Positions 1 through 10,171 of a DNA stretch of 64,000 bases are shown here, piece after piece; positions within the stretch are counted from its first letter, which is position 1; each line of letters begins with the position of its first letter. Below the pieces are notes generated by a model. It was given only the letters and a program-made list of their open reading frames with translations, was not told the origin of the DNA and searched no databases. Source of the stretch: Trueperaceae bacterium (GTDB taxonomy: Bacteria > Deinococcota > Deinococci > Deinococcales > Trueperaceae); the NCBI GenBank assembly GCA_002707365.1, contig PAMQ01000018.1, forward strand, positions 37,543 to 101,542, in the 5' to 3' direction. The position numbers and the translations under genes were made by a program.

Positions 1-1089
1 AACCTTTTTGAATTCGGTAGTGGCAAGAAAGATATCGAGCCAGCCGTCATTGTTGAAGTCAAAGAAAGCAGTGCCCCAGCCAGTTGTACTGCCGGTAGCT
101 GAAGCAACACCAGCCACGTCAGCTACATCTCGAAAACTACCACCCTGATTTTCAAGTAGCACCATCGATTCAACCATGTCCGAAAAATAGAGGTCCAAAT
201 CTAAATCATTGTCGTAATCGCCAACAGCTAAACCCATACCGTGCTTCAGAATGTTGCTTTTCGTTTGCCTGGAGGCATTAGTCCAGCACCAGCCCTTGCA
301 ACCCGCGCCATCATTACGCCACAAAACATTCCCTATGGGATTCTTGAGCTTATCGTTGACGACATAGATATCCAGGTCACCATCTTCATCTATATCAGCG
401 AAGCTCGTTGCGAAACCAGCACCCTGCAACATTTCACGGTCCAGTAGGTATGAAACCTCGGTAAAAGTACCGTTACCATTGTTGCGATACAGATTGTCAC
501 TAGCTAATTCATGACTCACCGGATCGCAATCCGGGAAGCACGACCAGTTAGTCACATATAAATCCAGAAAACTATCACCATTGTAGTCGCCCCACGCTGC
601 ACCAGAACTCTTGCCCAGAGAACCAACACCTGCAACGGAGGTTACGTCACGAAATCCGTTCCCACCTTCGTTGTGAAAGAGTACGTTCGAGCCATTGGCA
701 AGAACATAAAGATCTATCCAGCCGTCGTTATCGTAGTCCGCCCAGACAGCTCCGCCAGTCCACACTTCATGAAGGCCAACTGAAGCAGAAAACTCGGAAA
801 CATCGAAGGTGCCGTCACCCTGATTCTGGTAAAGAACGCTCTTGGTAAGACCACCCGTAACGTAAAGGTCGACCCAGCCGTCATTATCGAAATCCCCCCA
901 CGCCTGCCCCATCGCAAGATAACCGCGACTAAAGTCTTTCGCTTTGTACTCGTTCCAACTACCCTCATGGTTAGCGTTAATCCCCGCACATTCACTAACT
1001 TCGCTGAAGCCCCCATTTTCGTTATGCTGCCCGAAGGAAACCCCAGGCATAACTAGGAGAAACAAAATCATGAGTCCCACTATTGCCAT
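1..1089 (-). CDS. Secreted FG-GAP/VCBS repeat protein, C-terminus cut by the window edge
   Basis: The frame is open from an ATG at 1089 to the left edge (363 codons), so the 3' part is missing. Residues 1-20 form a signal peptide with a hydrophobic core and a SFG-Q cleavage-like site. Six calcium-loop motifs of the D-x-D/N-x-D-G-x-x-D type follow at about residues 66, 117, 165, 227, 290 and 345 (for example DFDNDGWVD and DYDNDGWID). This is the pattern of FG-GAP/VCBS propeller blades, as in CRTAC1-like proteins, which are usually extracellular and bind ligand or matrix. The start lies 12 bases after the stop of the sugar permease gene, so it is probably the last gene of the ABC importer operon. 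The role is unknown; surface capture of the transported glycan is only a guess. Confidence 0.85.
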   Translation of the reverse strand, partial: MAIVGLMILFLLVMPGVSFGQHNENGGFSEVSECAGINANHEGSWNEYKAKDFSRGYLAMGQAWGDFDNDGWVDLYVTGGLTKSVLYQNQGDGTFDVSEFSASVGLHEVWTGGAVWADYDNDGWIDLYVLANGSNVLFHNEGGNGFRDVTSVAGVGSLGKSSGAAWGDYNGDSFLDLYVTNWSCFPDCDPVSHELASDNLYRNNGNGTFTEVSYLLDREMLQGAGFATSFADIDEDGDLDIYVVNDKLKNPIGNVLWRNDGAGCKGWCWTNASRQTKSNILKHGMGLAVGDYDNDLDLDLYFSDMVESMVLLENQGGSFRDVADVAGVASATGSTTGWGTAFFDFNNDGWLDIFLATTEFKKV

Positions 1090-1101
1090 TTGGGTATCCG
1101 T

Positions 1102-1944
1102 TTAGTCCTTCACGGATCCGATTGTCAGTCCGGCTATAAAATAGCGTTGTAGCAGCAGAAACAGGACGATAATTGGAATAGATATGAGCGTTGCTGCTGC
1201 CATCATTTCACTATATGGAACTGCTTTGGCACCCGCCACAGAAGACGACATTTGGGCAAGACCAATTGGCAGAGTGATGACCTTTTCGCCACGCAAGACC
1301 AACAAGGGCCAAATGAAGCTGTTCCAGGAGCCGAGAAAAGTCAAGATTCCGAGCGTGAGAAGTCCCGGCCGTATGAGGGGCAGCACAATTTGCCAATAAA
1401 TACGGAATTCTGAAGCGCCCTCCATTCGGGCTGCCTCGACCAATTCAGTGGGCACCGCCAGAATGAACTGTCGCATTAAGAAGATTCCTAAGGCCGGAGC
1501 TACCCAAGGAACAACCATCGAGTAAATAGAATTGTGCCAACCGTATTGAGACATTTGGACAAAAAGAGGAATAAGGATAAGTTGGAAAGGGATCATCGTG
1601 GAGGCAATGAGAGTAACGAACAGGAAGTTCTTACCCACAAACTTGTACTTGGAGAAGGCAAAACCAGCGAGGGAACAGAAAAACAGCACGAACACCGTCA
1701 CTATAGCTGCGTATCCTACGCTGTTGAGGTACCACCACTCGAACGCCCAACCCTGAATCAAGGACACGTAACTATCGAAGTTCCAATTAGCAGGTGGACG
1801 CCAGGCCGGATAAGTAAAGATTTCGGTAGTTTTTTTGAATGACGCATAGATCATAAAGGCGATGGGCACCATTGTGATTAACGCACCTGTGATCACAACT
1901 ATGTGCAGGACTATGACGCCGAGTAATGAGTTCTTCTTAGTCAT
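1102..1944 (-). CDS. Sugar ABC transporter permease, MalG/UgpE type
   Basis: Inner-membrane subunit of a carbohydrate ABC importer (280 aa). About six hydrophobic segments are visible. The cytoplasmic EAA loop that docks the ATPase is clear (EAARMEGASEFRIYW then LPLIRPG). I chose the ATG at 1944, which overlaps the stop of the preceding permease by 8 bases (ATGACTAA), over a TTG at 1968 that would add eight residues inside the upstream gene. It lies second of the two permeases downstream of the binding protein gene. No ATPase subunit is encoded in this operon, so a shared MsmX/UgpC-like ATPase elsewhere is expected. Confidence 0.93.
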   Translation of the reverse strand: MTKKNSLLGVIVLHIVVITGALITMVPIAFMIYASFKKTTEIFTYPAWRPPANWNFDSYVSLIQGWAFEWWYLNSVGYAAIVTVFVLFFCSLAGFAFSKYKFVGKNFLFVTLIASTMIPFQLILIPLFVQMSQYGWHNSIYSMVVPWVAPALGIFLMRQFILAVPTELVEAARMEGASEFRIYWQIVLPLIRPGLLTLGILTFLGSWNSFIWPLLVLRGEKVITLPIGLAQMSSSVAGAKAVPYSEMMAAATLISIPIIVLFLLLQRYFIAGLTIGSVKD

Positions 1945-2884
1945 TCGTATCACTTTGGAAAACCCCAAAACGTCGGAGTTGAACTAAAGAAATAACTAAG
2001 GTTGCTATGAACAATATGGTGCCTACGGCTGAGGCGAAACCGAGCTTTAGGCGGGTGAAGCCTTTTTGGTAGAGGTACTGCACAAGGCTGAGCGCCTCAT
2101 TAGCGGGCCCACCTGTACCTCGGAAGAGAATATATATTTCATCGAAAGTTTGTATAGAACCAAGCAAAACAATGACACTCACGAACAGAATGACCGGCCG
2201 GAGCATCGGGATAGTAATATGTCGGAACTGCTGAAAGGGGGTAGCGCCGTCAATAGAAGCCGCTTCGTAAAGGGTCGGGGAAATACTTTGCAAGCCTGCA
2301 AGGAAATACACTGTGAGCAATCCAGTAGATCGCCAAACAATCAAGATAATGACGGAAATTTTAACCCAGAACCTATCCCCGAGCCAGTAGATTGGTTCTA
2401 ATCCTAGGGCGATCAAGGGGGCGTTAATGAGGCCAGCGTCTCTGTTGAAAAGAATTTGGAAGACGAGAGTTATAGCTATTGTGGAAGTGACAATAGGCGT
2501 GATGTACATCGTTCGCCAAATGGGAGCAAGGCGGAGTGTTTTGGCGTTTAGGAGCACAGCTATTACTAAGGCTAGTGGTATGACAATGAAGAGGCTAGCG
2601 AGGGCGTAGGTCGCGGTGTTCTCTACTGCTTGCCAAAAGACCCTATCGCCAAACATGCGCTCGTAATTTCGCCAACCAAAGTAACGCGGTTCACCTATAC
2701 CGTTCCAGCGGTAGAAACTGATGAATATGGCATAAAAGCTAGGCCAAAGAAAAAAGAGACCAAAAAGAAGATAGAACGGCGAAATGAAAAAATATGGTGC
2801 AACCTTCTGTTGATTCAAGCGAAAGCGGCGGCGCTTTAAACCCCCACCGGCACCCTTCAGGTTTTTGTCATTCGCTTTTTTCAC
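1937..2884 (-). CDS. Sugar ABC transporter permease, MalF/UgpA type
   Basis: Partner permease of the carbohydrate ABC importer (about 315 aa). A basic N-terminus precedes six hydrophobic segments. The EAA loop reads YEAASIDGATPFQQF followed by IPMLRP. A GTG at 2914 would add ten residues but has no ribosome site. The GTG at 2884 is preceded by GAGAGGT about nine bases upstream, so I prefer it. A hairpin at 2966-2995 separates it from the binding protein gene, which would let the binding protein be made in excess, as is common in such operons. Confidence 0.92.
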   Translation of the reverse strand: MKKANDKNLKGAGGGLKRRRFRLNQQKVAPYFFISPFYLLFGLFFLWPSFYAIFISFYRWNGIGEPRYFGWRNYERMFGDRVFWQAVENTATYALASLFIVIPLALVIAVLLNAKTLRLAPIWRTMYITPIVTSTIAITLVFQILFNRDAGLINAPLIALGLEPIYWLGDRFWVKISVIILIVWRSTGLLTVYFLAGLQSISPTLYEAASIDGATPFQQFRHITIPMLRPVILFVSVIVLLGSIQTFDEIYILFRGTGGPANEALSLVQYLYQKGFTRLKLGFASAVGTILFIATLVISLVQLRRFGVFQSDTND

Positions 2885-2965
2885 TTTAGTAGTACCTCTC
2901 GGCTTTTGCCCCACGAGGCAGGGGAGGTTGAGGTGCTCTGTCGCCTCATTCTCCCCTGCTCGTAA

Positions 2966-2995
2966 AAGTCCTGTGCTTATTAAGCCTTAGGACTT
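2966..2995 (-). terminator. Intercistronic hairpin between binding protein and permease genes
   Basis: AAGTCCT at 2966-2972 pairs perfectly with AGGACTT at 2989-2995. An inner GCTTA/TAAGC pairing extends the stem. Read on the minus strand, the stem is followed by a short TTTT run. It lies between the stop of the binding protein gene (3008) and the first permease. A partial terminator or an mRNA-stabilising stem would both raise binding protein over permease; the sequence cannot decide between them. Confidence 0.5.
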
Positions 2996-3007
2996 AGCGT
3001 GTTTAAC

Positions 3008-4303
3008 TTACTGGCTGAACTCAATCTCTTCTTCGACGTACTCAATTATCCCGTCGAGGAATTCTTCGGCACTAAGGGTACCGTCGTAGAAAAGCGGCAT
3101 ATCCGCTGCAGACTTATCTTGATAGGCTGGTCGGAATACACTCTGGTACCAGATGGGAACGTCCGGTGATATATCGCGGAACACCGCACCGATTTTCTGG
3201 CCGCCAAAGTAAGGATCAGACAACTCTGCGACACGTGGGTCGTCGAAAGCAGCTGGCATGGTTGGGAAGTAACCGATCTCCTCAAACCGCTTGAGTTGAT
3301 TCTCTATCGTGTAGTAACCATTCAAGATGAATTCCGTGGCTAGTTCTGCGTTTTCGCTACCAGCCCAAGCACCGAAGCCTGTGCCGCCCCACGTTGCAGT
3401 GGGTCCACCAGCACCGTCATCCCAGGAGGGCATCTGAGCAATACGCCAGTCTCCCGCCATGTCTTCTGCTTGCAGCTTAAGGACGTAATCACCGTACCAG
3501 TCAGGCATAATGGATCCTGCCCCGGTTCCCTCACGGAAGTCCGTAATTGGTGAAGCGCCCCAGAAATCACCCCCAGCGAAGGTCTTGAACGTCCCATTAT
3601 CGATGCCTTCTCTGAAGAGGTTCAAAACCTCGAGTGCACGCTGGTAGTTCTCCTCTTCGCCGAGAACGAAATTGCCGTTTACATCAAAGATGTGCGCACC
3701 ACGTTGGTTGAAGTACGACATCATGTGATCCCCAGAATTAGGGATCAGAAACATATTCACACCGTAATCCGCAAACATTTTCGCGCCGGTAGCCAACGCC
3801 TCATCCCAAGTTGTTGGTACGGTCTCGCCTAATAAGTCGAAAACCGCGGGTTGGTAGAAATAGACAAAAGCGGAGATGCTGCTGTCAACGCCAAAGACTT
3901 TGCCTTTGGAGGAGAAGGGCGTATGACGACCCTCGGTCACCATGTCGTACTTATCGCCAATAAGGGGCGTGAGATCGACCATCGTATCGTGAATTATGTC
4001 GTCTTGCATAAATCTCGGAAACCAACCCTGCTCGATTCCGATCATATCGCCAATTGGTTCACCGGCAGCTAGGTTAGCTAGCACTACCGTGGGTAAATCC
4101 GGAATTATCTGGAAATCAAACGTGAAATTGATGTCAGGGTGCATGGCTGCAAATTCTTCTTGGCGGTTAGTAAAGAACTCCACGTAAAGGCCATCATGGG
4201 TCCACAGGCTCAATGTGACATCACGCTTTTCTTGCGCCCCCGCAAATGAGGACACGAAAATTACTGAAGCCAGGGCTATTAATATAAGTAACCGTGTTTT
4301 CAT
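3008..4303 (-). CDS. Sugar ABC transporter substrate-binding protein
   Basis: Periplasmic binding protein of family 1 (431 aa), first gene of the importer operon. A signal peptide covers about residues 1-23 and ends FAGAQ; there is no lipobox cysteine. The body has the ugpB/malE-type pattern: an early LSLWTHDG strand, then the tryptophan- and glycine-rich middle (TATWGGTGFGAWAG) typical of oligosaccharide binders. The ATG at 4303 has an AAAGGA site about 12 bases upstream. The ligand cannot be told from sequence. The nearest upstream regulator is the LysR gene, but that is better paired with gltB. Confidence 0.92.
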   Translation of the reverse strand: MKTRLLILIALASVIFVSSFAGAQEKRDVTLSLWTHDGLYVEFFTNRQEEFAAMHPDINFTFDFQIIPDLPTVVLANLAAGEPIGDMIGIEQGWFPRFMQDDIIHDTMVDLTPLIGDKYDMVTEGRHTPFSSKGKVFGVDSSISAFVYFYQPAVFDLLGETVPTTWDEALATGAKMFADYGVNMFLIPNSGDHMMSYFNQRGAHIFDVNGNFVLGEEENYQRALEVLNLFREGIDNGTFKTFAGGDFWGASPITDFREGTGAGSIMPDWYGDYVLKLQAEDMAGDWRIAQMPSWDDGAGGPTATWGGTGFGAWAGSENAELATEFILNGYYTIENQLKRFEEIGYFPTMPAAFDDPRVAELSDPYFGGQKIGAVFRDISPDVPIWYQSVFRPAYQDKSAADMPLFYDGTLSAEEFLDGIIEYVEEEIEFSQ

Positions 4304-4478
4304 TGGTTTCGCTACGTCCTTTCAGTACAAACTTTCTGAGAATAACAAAACTCTAAATGCAGTTCTAACGACACCTATTCGTATACTGCATCGACCAGTA
4401 GTTGCGACCCCCTAAGGCAAATTTTTTTTGTGCCTCATTATGGCATAAGTCATTCAACGGGTTCAAATGAGCGATTAT

Positions 4479-5420
4479 CTACGGATTTTTGAGGGTAGTT
4501 TGAGCATTTGGTGCGTTGATAAGGAAATCCAAAAATTCCCTTGCTGTGGCACTGAGATTCCTTTTTCTACGACATATTAAGCCTACGGGGCGCATCAGAT
4601 TGAAATTAGTTAGCCGTATCTCGGTAATAAGGCCACGTTCAATCTCTCGGAGTATGCTTGGTCGTGGCAAAATACTGACAGCCGAAGAAATATCCAAAGC
4701 TTGCTTGATGGTCTCGATGTTGTCAAACTGACTCATAATATTCACTTCTATTCGACTTTCCCTGAAATACCGGTCGATCTCTTTCCTGATGGTCAGATCT
4801 TGATCAAATGCAACAAAATTAATGCCAGCAAGGCTATCGATCCCAATTTCAACTTCGGTGCTTAACGGGTGATTGGATGAGCAGGCTAGCACCATCTCTT
4901 CGTCGATCCAAGGGATTACCTCAATGTGCCTATCTCCCTTCGGGTACGAGATTACGCCTACTTCTGCCTCATCGTTCAGTACGGCTTCATAGACTTTCAA
5001 TGGGTGGTAATATTCTAACCGGACAGTCGATCCACTGCGCTCCTGCATGTATTTCCTAACCAGGTCGTTAATAGTGTGTAAACCAACCGAATATATGGAC
5101 ACGACTCCCACCTGGCCTCCGACTAAATTGCGGTTACTTCGAATCTGATCAAGAGTCCTCTCGTGTAAGTTAAGAATTTGCAGGCATTCCTTATGATAGA
5201 GGTCACCCTCGTCAGTAATTTTTAGGGGTCGATAACTCCGATCAAATAGCTTCACTCCTAAGACTTCTTCTAAGTGGGCAACTTGTTGGCTAGCAGCAGA
5301 TTGTGAGATAGAAAGCCTGTCAGCGCCTTTAGAAAAACTTCTGAACTTTGCAACCTCACAAAAAACCTCGATAGCTTGCAAGCTCACGTTAGGTATCCGG
5401 TAATTTTGCGCGTTTTCCAT
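4479..5420 (-). CDS. LysR-family transcriptional regulator, GltC-like by position
   Basis: LysR-type regulator of 313 aa. The N-terminal winged helix-turn-helix spans about residues 13-70 (LQAIEVFCEVAKFRSFSKGA, then SQSAASQQVAHLE). The two-lobed effector domain covers about 95-300. It is divergent from gltB with a 175-base gap holding a perfect AT-rich palindrome. In Bacillus, GltC is a LysR regulator divergent from gltAB and activates it, so the same job is likely here, inferred from position. The ATG has no ribosome site, and a candidate promoter ends only eight bases upstream, so the transcript may be leaderless. The sugar importer downstream on the same strand is 175 bases away and may be unrelated. 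Confidence 0.9.
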   Translation of the reverse strand: MENAQNYRIPNVSLQAIEVFCEVAKFRSFSKGADRLSISQSAASQQVAHLEEVLGVKLFDRSYRPLKITDEGDLYHKECLQILNLHERTLDQIRSNRNLVGGQVGVVSIYSVGLHTINDLVRKYMQERSGSTVRLEYYHPLKVYEAVLNDEAEVGVISYPKGDRHIEVIPWIDEEMVLACSSNHPLSTEVEIGIDSLAGINFVAFDQDLTIRKEIDRYFRESRIEVNIMSQFDNIETIKQALDISSAVSILPRPSILREIERGLITEIRLTNFNLMRPVGLICRRKRNLSATAREFLDFLINAPNAQTTLKNP

Positions 5421-5428
5421 CTTAATAT

Positions 5429-5457
5429 AAGATAAACTAATATTGTGTTAATTTCAA
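5429..5457 (-). promoter_or_regulatory. Candidate sigma70 promoter of the LysR gene
   Basis: On the minus strand TTGAAA (5457-5452) and TATCTT (5434-5429) are spaced by 17 bases. Only eight bases separate the -10 element from the ATG at 5420, so transcription would begin at or next to the start codon. The -35 element lies inside the palindrome at 5448-5462, which would allow autoregulation. Weak four-of-six match at -10. Confidence 0.4.
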
Positions 5458-5462
5458 ATTAA
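5448..5462. promoter_or_regulatory. Perfect palindrome, likely LysR operator
   Basis: TTAATTT-C-AAATTAA is a perfect 7+1+7 palindrome in the gap between the LysR gene and gltB. LysR regulators bind partly symmetric AT-rich T-N11-A boxes, usually inside such divergent gaps. A second small palindrome (CTTA-ATA-TAAG, 5421-5431) lies next to the LysR start. A TTGACT that could serve as a gltB -35 element begins two bases after the palindrome, at 5464. Confidence 0.5.
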
Positions 5463-5595
5463 CTTGACTTATTATATTGCTGTGTGCCAAGCTGTGCTGT
5501 TACCTGAGCCGCCAAAAGAGTTACAGATAACTACCCGAACCCAGGGTACCTTGGCAGCTTCTATCCTAAATTGAAATGGAACCAACTAACCTACT

Positions 5596-8500
5596 ATGAC
5601 TCATCAGAGATTCCCACAAAAAATAGGGCTCTACGACCCTAGCAACGAAAAAGAAAGTTGTGGCGTAGGATTCGTAGCGGACATCAAGGGCCGCCGGAGT
5701 CACCAAATACTTCTCGACGCTAGAGAAATGCTTGACAATATGAGCCACAGAGGGGCCTGTGGCTGCGAACCCAACACCGGAGACGGGGCAGGATTCCTTA
5801 CAGCACTACCCCACGAGTTCCTTTCCAAAGTAGCAATCAAGGACCTAGGAACTACACTACCCTCCCCAGGTAAGTTTGCTGCCGGCAACATCTTTTTGCC
5901 TCGCAACAACGAATTTAGACAACAATGCAAAAACAAGGTAGCCGACATCATCGAAGCTCAGGGCCAAGAATTGATCGGTTGGCGTACGGTACCCACAAGA
6001 CCCGACAAAGCTGATATTGGGCCAGCAGCGCGAAATAGCGAACCCGTGATCGAACAACTATTCGTAGGTTCTTCAGCTGACCTTGAAGGCGATTCTTTCG
6101 AACGACAGCTGTACATAATAAGAAAACTTATCAGCCGTCAATTACGTACCTTAGACCACGACGAAGCAAAAGATTTTTACGTTTGTAGTCTTTCTACTAA
6201 CGTAATTATTTACAAGGGCCAGCTCATGAGCGAACAGGTGGTTCCATATTTTGCAGACCTCGAGGACCCTGCCTACACCAGTCACCTGGCAATGGTTCAT
6301 TCACGTTTCTCAACCAATACCTTCCCCTCTTGGGACCGAGCTCAACCCAATCGTTTCATGTCTCACAATGGAGAGATCAATACCTTACGAGGAAACATGA
6401 ATTGGATGGCCGCACGTGAGGGAGTAGCCCAGTCAGAGTTTTTTGGTGAAGACCTCGAAAAATGCTTCCCGATTTGCGAGCCTGATTGTTCCGACTCAGG
6501 AACTTTCGACAATGTCCTAGAATTTCTCCTCATGGCCGGAAGGACACTACCTGAGGCCATCATGATGATGATCCCTGAAGCGTGGCAGGGTCATCAGGAA
6601 ATGTACCAGGCAAAACGCGATTTCTACGAATACCACTCCGCCCTAATGGAACGCTGGGACGGACCCGCATCAATAGCATTCACTGACGGTCACTACATAG
6701 GTGCAGTTCTAGATCGCAATGGACTCAGGCCAAGCCGATACTACGTAACGCATGACGACAAAGTTGTAATGGCTTCTGAGGTTGGCGTCCTTAATATCCC
6801 GCCAGAAAACATCAAGCTTAAAGGCAGACTACAACCCGGTCGAATGTTTCTCGTAGATTTCGAGCAAGGCAAAATAATTGACGATCACGAATTAAAACGA
6901 GATCTCTCTGACCGCAGGCCTTACGGAGGTTGGCTAAAGAATCAAACCCTCGAGCTTAAGAACTTCCCCATAGTAGAAGTACCAGAGCACCTTGAAGGCC
7001 CTGAGCTCATAAGCCTCATGCAGGCCTTCGGATATACGGTTGAGACCCTTTCTTTCATGCTTGCCCCACTCGTAACGGAAAAACGCGACCCAGTTGGCTC
7101 CATGGGTAACGACTCGGCACTAGCTTGCCTATCGGACCAACCGAGAATGATTTACGACTACTTCAAACAACTCTTTGCCCAAGTAACCAACCCTGCAATC
7201 GATTCTATTCGCGAAGAATCGGTCATGTCACTAGAATGTTTCATAGGACCCGAGGGCAACCTCCTAGAGACCACCGAATTGCAAGCAGCCCGCCTCAGAA
7301 TGCCCCACCCTATACTCACTAATGAAGAGCTCGCTGCTCTACAGGCAGAAAACAAAAGTAGCTGGCAGACTAAAACCATCGACATAACCTACCCATTAAC
7401 AGATGGTAAAGCCGGTCTATCCTCGACACTAGAAAAAATATCTAAGGAGGCTGAAGAAGCAATTGATGCAGGTTTCAGCCTAGTTGTACTTTCGGACCGC
7501 ACTGCCAATCAAGAACGCGTACCTATAAGCACTTTACTTGCCTGCGGCGCAGTGCATCACCACTTAATTAAACAAGCAAAGCGCACCAGGATAGGCATTA
7601 TTCTCGAAACTGCCGAGGCTCGCGAAGTCCACCATCACTGCCTTCTTATAGGCTACGGGGCCGACGGCATCAACCCATACCTGGCTTTCGACGCCTTAAG
7701 GAAATGCAGGGACGACAACGTCTTAACTGACGATATGAGCGACAAAGAAATCGTAGAAGGGTACCGAAAGGGCGTTGCCAAAGGATTACTTAAGGTAATG
7801 GCCAAAATGGGTATCTCTACCCTGCAGAGCTACAAGGGTGCACAAATTTTCGAAGCTGTAGGCATACGTGACGAGGTTATTAACCGGTGTTTTGAAGGCA
7901 CGGCCAGCAGGATACAAGGCGTTGGTTTTGACGTCCTCGCTACCGAAGCCCTGCGGAGGCACAGTGTCGGCTTTCCCCCTAACAATCAAACCCAAACCCT
8001 TGTCCTTGATAACCCCGGTGAATACCACTGGCGTTCCCAGGGCGAGAGGCACATGTGGAACCCTGATAGCATAGCTGCCATCCAGGTCGCTGCTCGAGAA
8101 AACAGCACTGATGCCTACACGAAGTTTGCCAAACTAGTGAACGACAGTGACCGGAGTCGCTGCACACTACGTGGTCTACTCGAATTCAACTTCGAGGCGT
8201 CGGGTGACCCGATTCCCCTTGAGGAAGTAGAACCTGCTAGTGAGATTGTTAAGCGCTTCTGCACAGGAGCAATGAGTTTTGGATCTATTTCTGCGGAGGC
8301 GCACGAGACCCTAGCTGTTGCAATGAATAGGCTAGGAGGAAAGTCAAATACTGGCGAAGGAGGCGAAGACCCCAAACGCTTTATTACCATGCCAAATGGT
8401 GACTCACGACGGTCAGCCATCAAACAGGTTGCCTCCGGAAGGTTCGGCGTTACCATTTGGTACCTGACGAACGCAGACGAACTACAAATAAAGATTGCTC

Positions 8501-10170
8501 AGGGAGCTAAACCCGGCGAGGGCGGCGAGTTACCTGGCCACAAGGTAGATGAAGTTATAGCCAAGACCCGATACTCGACACCAGGCGTTGGCCTAATTAG
8601 CCCGCCTCCTCACCACGACATTTATTCTATCGAGGACCTCAAACAACTCATCCATGACCTCAAGAACGCTAACCGAGCTGCTCGAATAAGTGTAAAGCTC
8701 GTTTCAGAAGTGGGAGTCGGAACTGTTGCTGCTGGGGTCGCTAAAGCATACTCTGACCACATACTCATCAGCGGGCATGATGGCGGTACGGGTGCATCGC
8801 CACTCACCAGCATCAAACATGCAGGACTTCCTTGGGAACTTGGTCTAGCAGAGACTCACCAAACGCTTGTACTTAACGACCTAAGATCACGTGTGGTTCT
8901 TCAAACTGATGGCCAACTAAAGACTGGCCGCGATGTTACGATAGCTGCCCTTCTTGGTGCCGAGGAATTTGGTTTCGCTACTGCCCCACTGATTACACTC
9001 GGCTGCATCATGATGAGAAAGTGTCACCTGAACACATGTCCAGTCGGAATTGCTACTCAGGATCCTGAACTGAGAAAGAAATTCACTGGGCTTCCAGAAC
9101 ACGTGGTGAACTACCTCTTTATGGTCGCCGAAGATGCTAGGCAACATATGGCTTCTCTAGGCTTTAGGACTATTAACGAAATGGTAGGTCACGTCGAATG
9201 CTTGCGATCCGACGCCGCAATAGAACATTGGAAAGCCGATGGTTTAGATCTCACTCCGTTGCTTACACCAGCACAAAAACCCCACGAGGCGGTAGATGTT
9301 TACTGCACAACTGAACAAGACCACGGACTCGAAGCTGCTCTTGACCAGCAACTACTCACCCTATGCAGCCCGGCGATTGAAAGGGGCGAGAAGGTCAATT
9401 TAGAACTTCCAATTGTGAATACAAACCGAACGGTGGGAACAATTCTAAGCAATGAAATAGCCAAAGCACATGGCGAGAATTGCCTACCGGACGGCACTAT
9501 CAACATACGGTTTAACGGCTCAGCAGGGCAGAGCTTCGGAGCTTTCCTCGCTAGGGGAGTCACTCTAGAACTAGAAGGCGATGCTAACGACTATGTTGGT
9601 AAGGGCCTATCGGGAGGTCGGATTGTTACCTACCCCCCACGAAACTCAACCTTTGTTGCTGAAGAAAACATCATCGTAGGTAATGTAGTGCTCTACGGAG
9701 CCACAGGAGGTGATGCTTTCTTCAGAGGCCGTGCCGCAGAAAGATTCTGCGTACGAAACTCAGGTGCCAACGCGGTAATAGAGGGAGTTGGAGATCACGG
9801 TTGTGAATACATGACTGGTGGTCGGGTAGTCATCCTAGGTTCAACTGGAAGAAACTTTGCTGCCGGAATGAGTGGCGGAGTCGCCTATGTTCTAGACCAC
9901 GAAGGTAATCTCGAGAAGAACTGCAACCTAGAGACGGTCGCCCTGGAAAAGGTTGAAGGTCCTGAAGAAATCATTGAATTGAAGAACCTAATTACTAAAC
10001 ACTGGCAGTTTACGCGGTCCTCAATCGCTTCACAAATCCTCGAAACTTGGGAAGATACTCTGCCAAGTTTCGTCAAGGTAATGCCCATTGATTACAAACG
10101 GGTGCTGGAAGCCAGACAGATCAACGCAGCTTGTGCTGAAGAACAACCTTTAGCCGGAATGGAAATCTGA
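5596..10170 (+). CDS. gltB: Glutamate synthase (NADPH-type) large subunit
   Basis: Makes two glutamates from glutamine and 2-oxoglutarate in nitrogen assimilation (1524 aa, the usual size). The N-terminal class II glutaminase domain opens at Cys22 (ESCGVGF), which becomes the nucleophile after removal of a 21-residue propeptide. The FMN-binding synthase domain carries the cysteine cluster C1137-x5-C1143-x4-C1148 ([12 protein letters not shown]) for the 3Fe-4S centre. The C-terminal GXGXG helix-like domain (repeated SGG, GATGG and TGG turns near residues 1335-1440) is complete. The ATG has no clear ribosome site. It is followed one base later by gltD and is divergent from a LysR gene. Confidence 0.98.
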   Translation: MTHQRFPQKIGLYDPSNEKESCGVGFVADIKGRRSHQILLDAREMLDNMSHRGACGCEPNTGDGAGFLTALPHEFLSKVAIKDLGTTLPSPGKFAAGNIFLPRNNEFRQQCKNKVADIIEAQGQELIGWRTVPTRPDKADIGPAARNSEPVIEQLFVGSSADLEGDSFERQLYIIRKLISRQLRTLDHDEAKDFYVCSLSTNVIIYKGQLMSEQVVPYFADLEDPAYTSHLAMVHSRFSTNTFPSWDRAQPNRFMSHNGEINTLRGNMNWMAAREGVAQSEFFGEDLEKCFPICEPDCSDSGTFDNVLEFLLMAGRTLPEAIMMMIPEAWQGHQEMYQAKRDFYEYHSALMERWDGPASIAFTDGHYIGAVLDRNGLRPSRYYVTHDDKVVMASEVGVLNIPPENIKLKGRLQPGRMFLVDFEQGKIIDDHELKRDLSDRRPYGGWLKNQTLELKNFPIVEVPEHLEGPELISLMQAFGYTVETLSFMLAPLVTEKRDPVGSMGNDSALACLSDQPRMIYDYFKQLFAQVTNPAIDSIREESVMSLECFIGPEGNLLETTELQAARLRMPHPILTNEELAALQAENKSSWQTKTIDITYPLTDGKAGLSSTLEKISKEAEEAIDAGFSLVVLSDRTANQERVPISTLLACGAVHHHLIKQAKRTRIGIILETAEAREVHHHCLLIGYGADGINPYLAFDALRKCRDDNVLTDDMSDKEIVEGYRKGVAKGLLKVMAKMGISTLQSYKGAQIFEAVGIRDEVINRCFEGTASRIQGVGFDVLATEALRRHSVGFPPNNQTQTLVLDNPGEYHWRSQGERHMWNPDSIAAIQVAARENSTDAYTKFAKLVNDSDRSRCTLRGLLEFNFEASGDPIPLEEVEPASEIVKRFCTGAMSFGSISAEAHETLAVAMNRLGGKSNTGEGGEDPKRFITMPNGDSRRSAIKQVASGRFGVTIWYLTNADELQIKIAQGAKPGEGGELPGHKVDEVIAKTRYSTPGVGLISPPPHHDIYSIEDLKQLIHDLKNANRAARISVKLVSEVGVGTVAAGVAKAYSDHILISGHDGGTGASPLTSIKHAGLPWELGLAETHQTLVLNDLRSRVVLQTDGQLKTGRDVTIAALLGAEEFGFATAPLITLGCIMMRKCHLNTCPVGIATQDPELRKKFTGLPEHVVNYLFMVAEDARQHMASLGFRTINEMVGHVECLRSDAAIEHWKADGLDLTPLLTPAQKPHEAVDVYCTTEQDHGLEAALDQQLLTLCSPAIERGEKVNLELPIVNTNRTVGTILSNEIAKAHGENCLPDGTINIRFNGSAGQSFGAFLARGVTLELEGDANDYVGKGLSGGRIVTYPPRNSTFVAEENIIVGNVVLYGATGGDAFFRGRAAERFCVRNSGANAVIEGVGDHGCEYMTGGRVVILGSTGRNFAAGMSGGVAYVLDHEGNLEKNCNLETVALEKVEGPEEIIELKNLITKHWQFTRSSIASQILETWEDTLPSFVKVMPIDYKRVLEARQINAACAEEQPLAGMEI

Positions 10171-10171
10171 A

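Noticed and set aside
1184..1399. Plus-strand frames inside the sugar permease and binding protein genes (and many similar frames elsewhere)
   Set aside because: They lie antisense or out of phase within clear family members and have no family features of their own.
4395..4450. Possible LysR terminator with an eight-T run
   Set aside because: The T run reads on the plus strand and lies in the loop of the stem, so it cannot terminate the minus-strand LysR gene.
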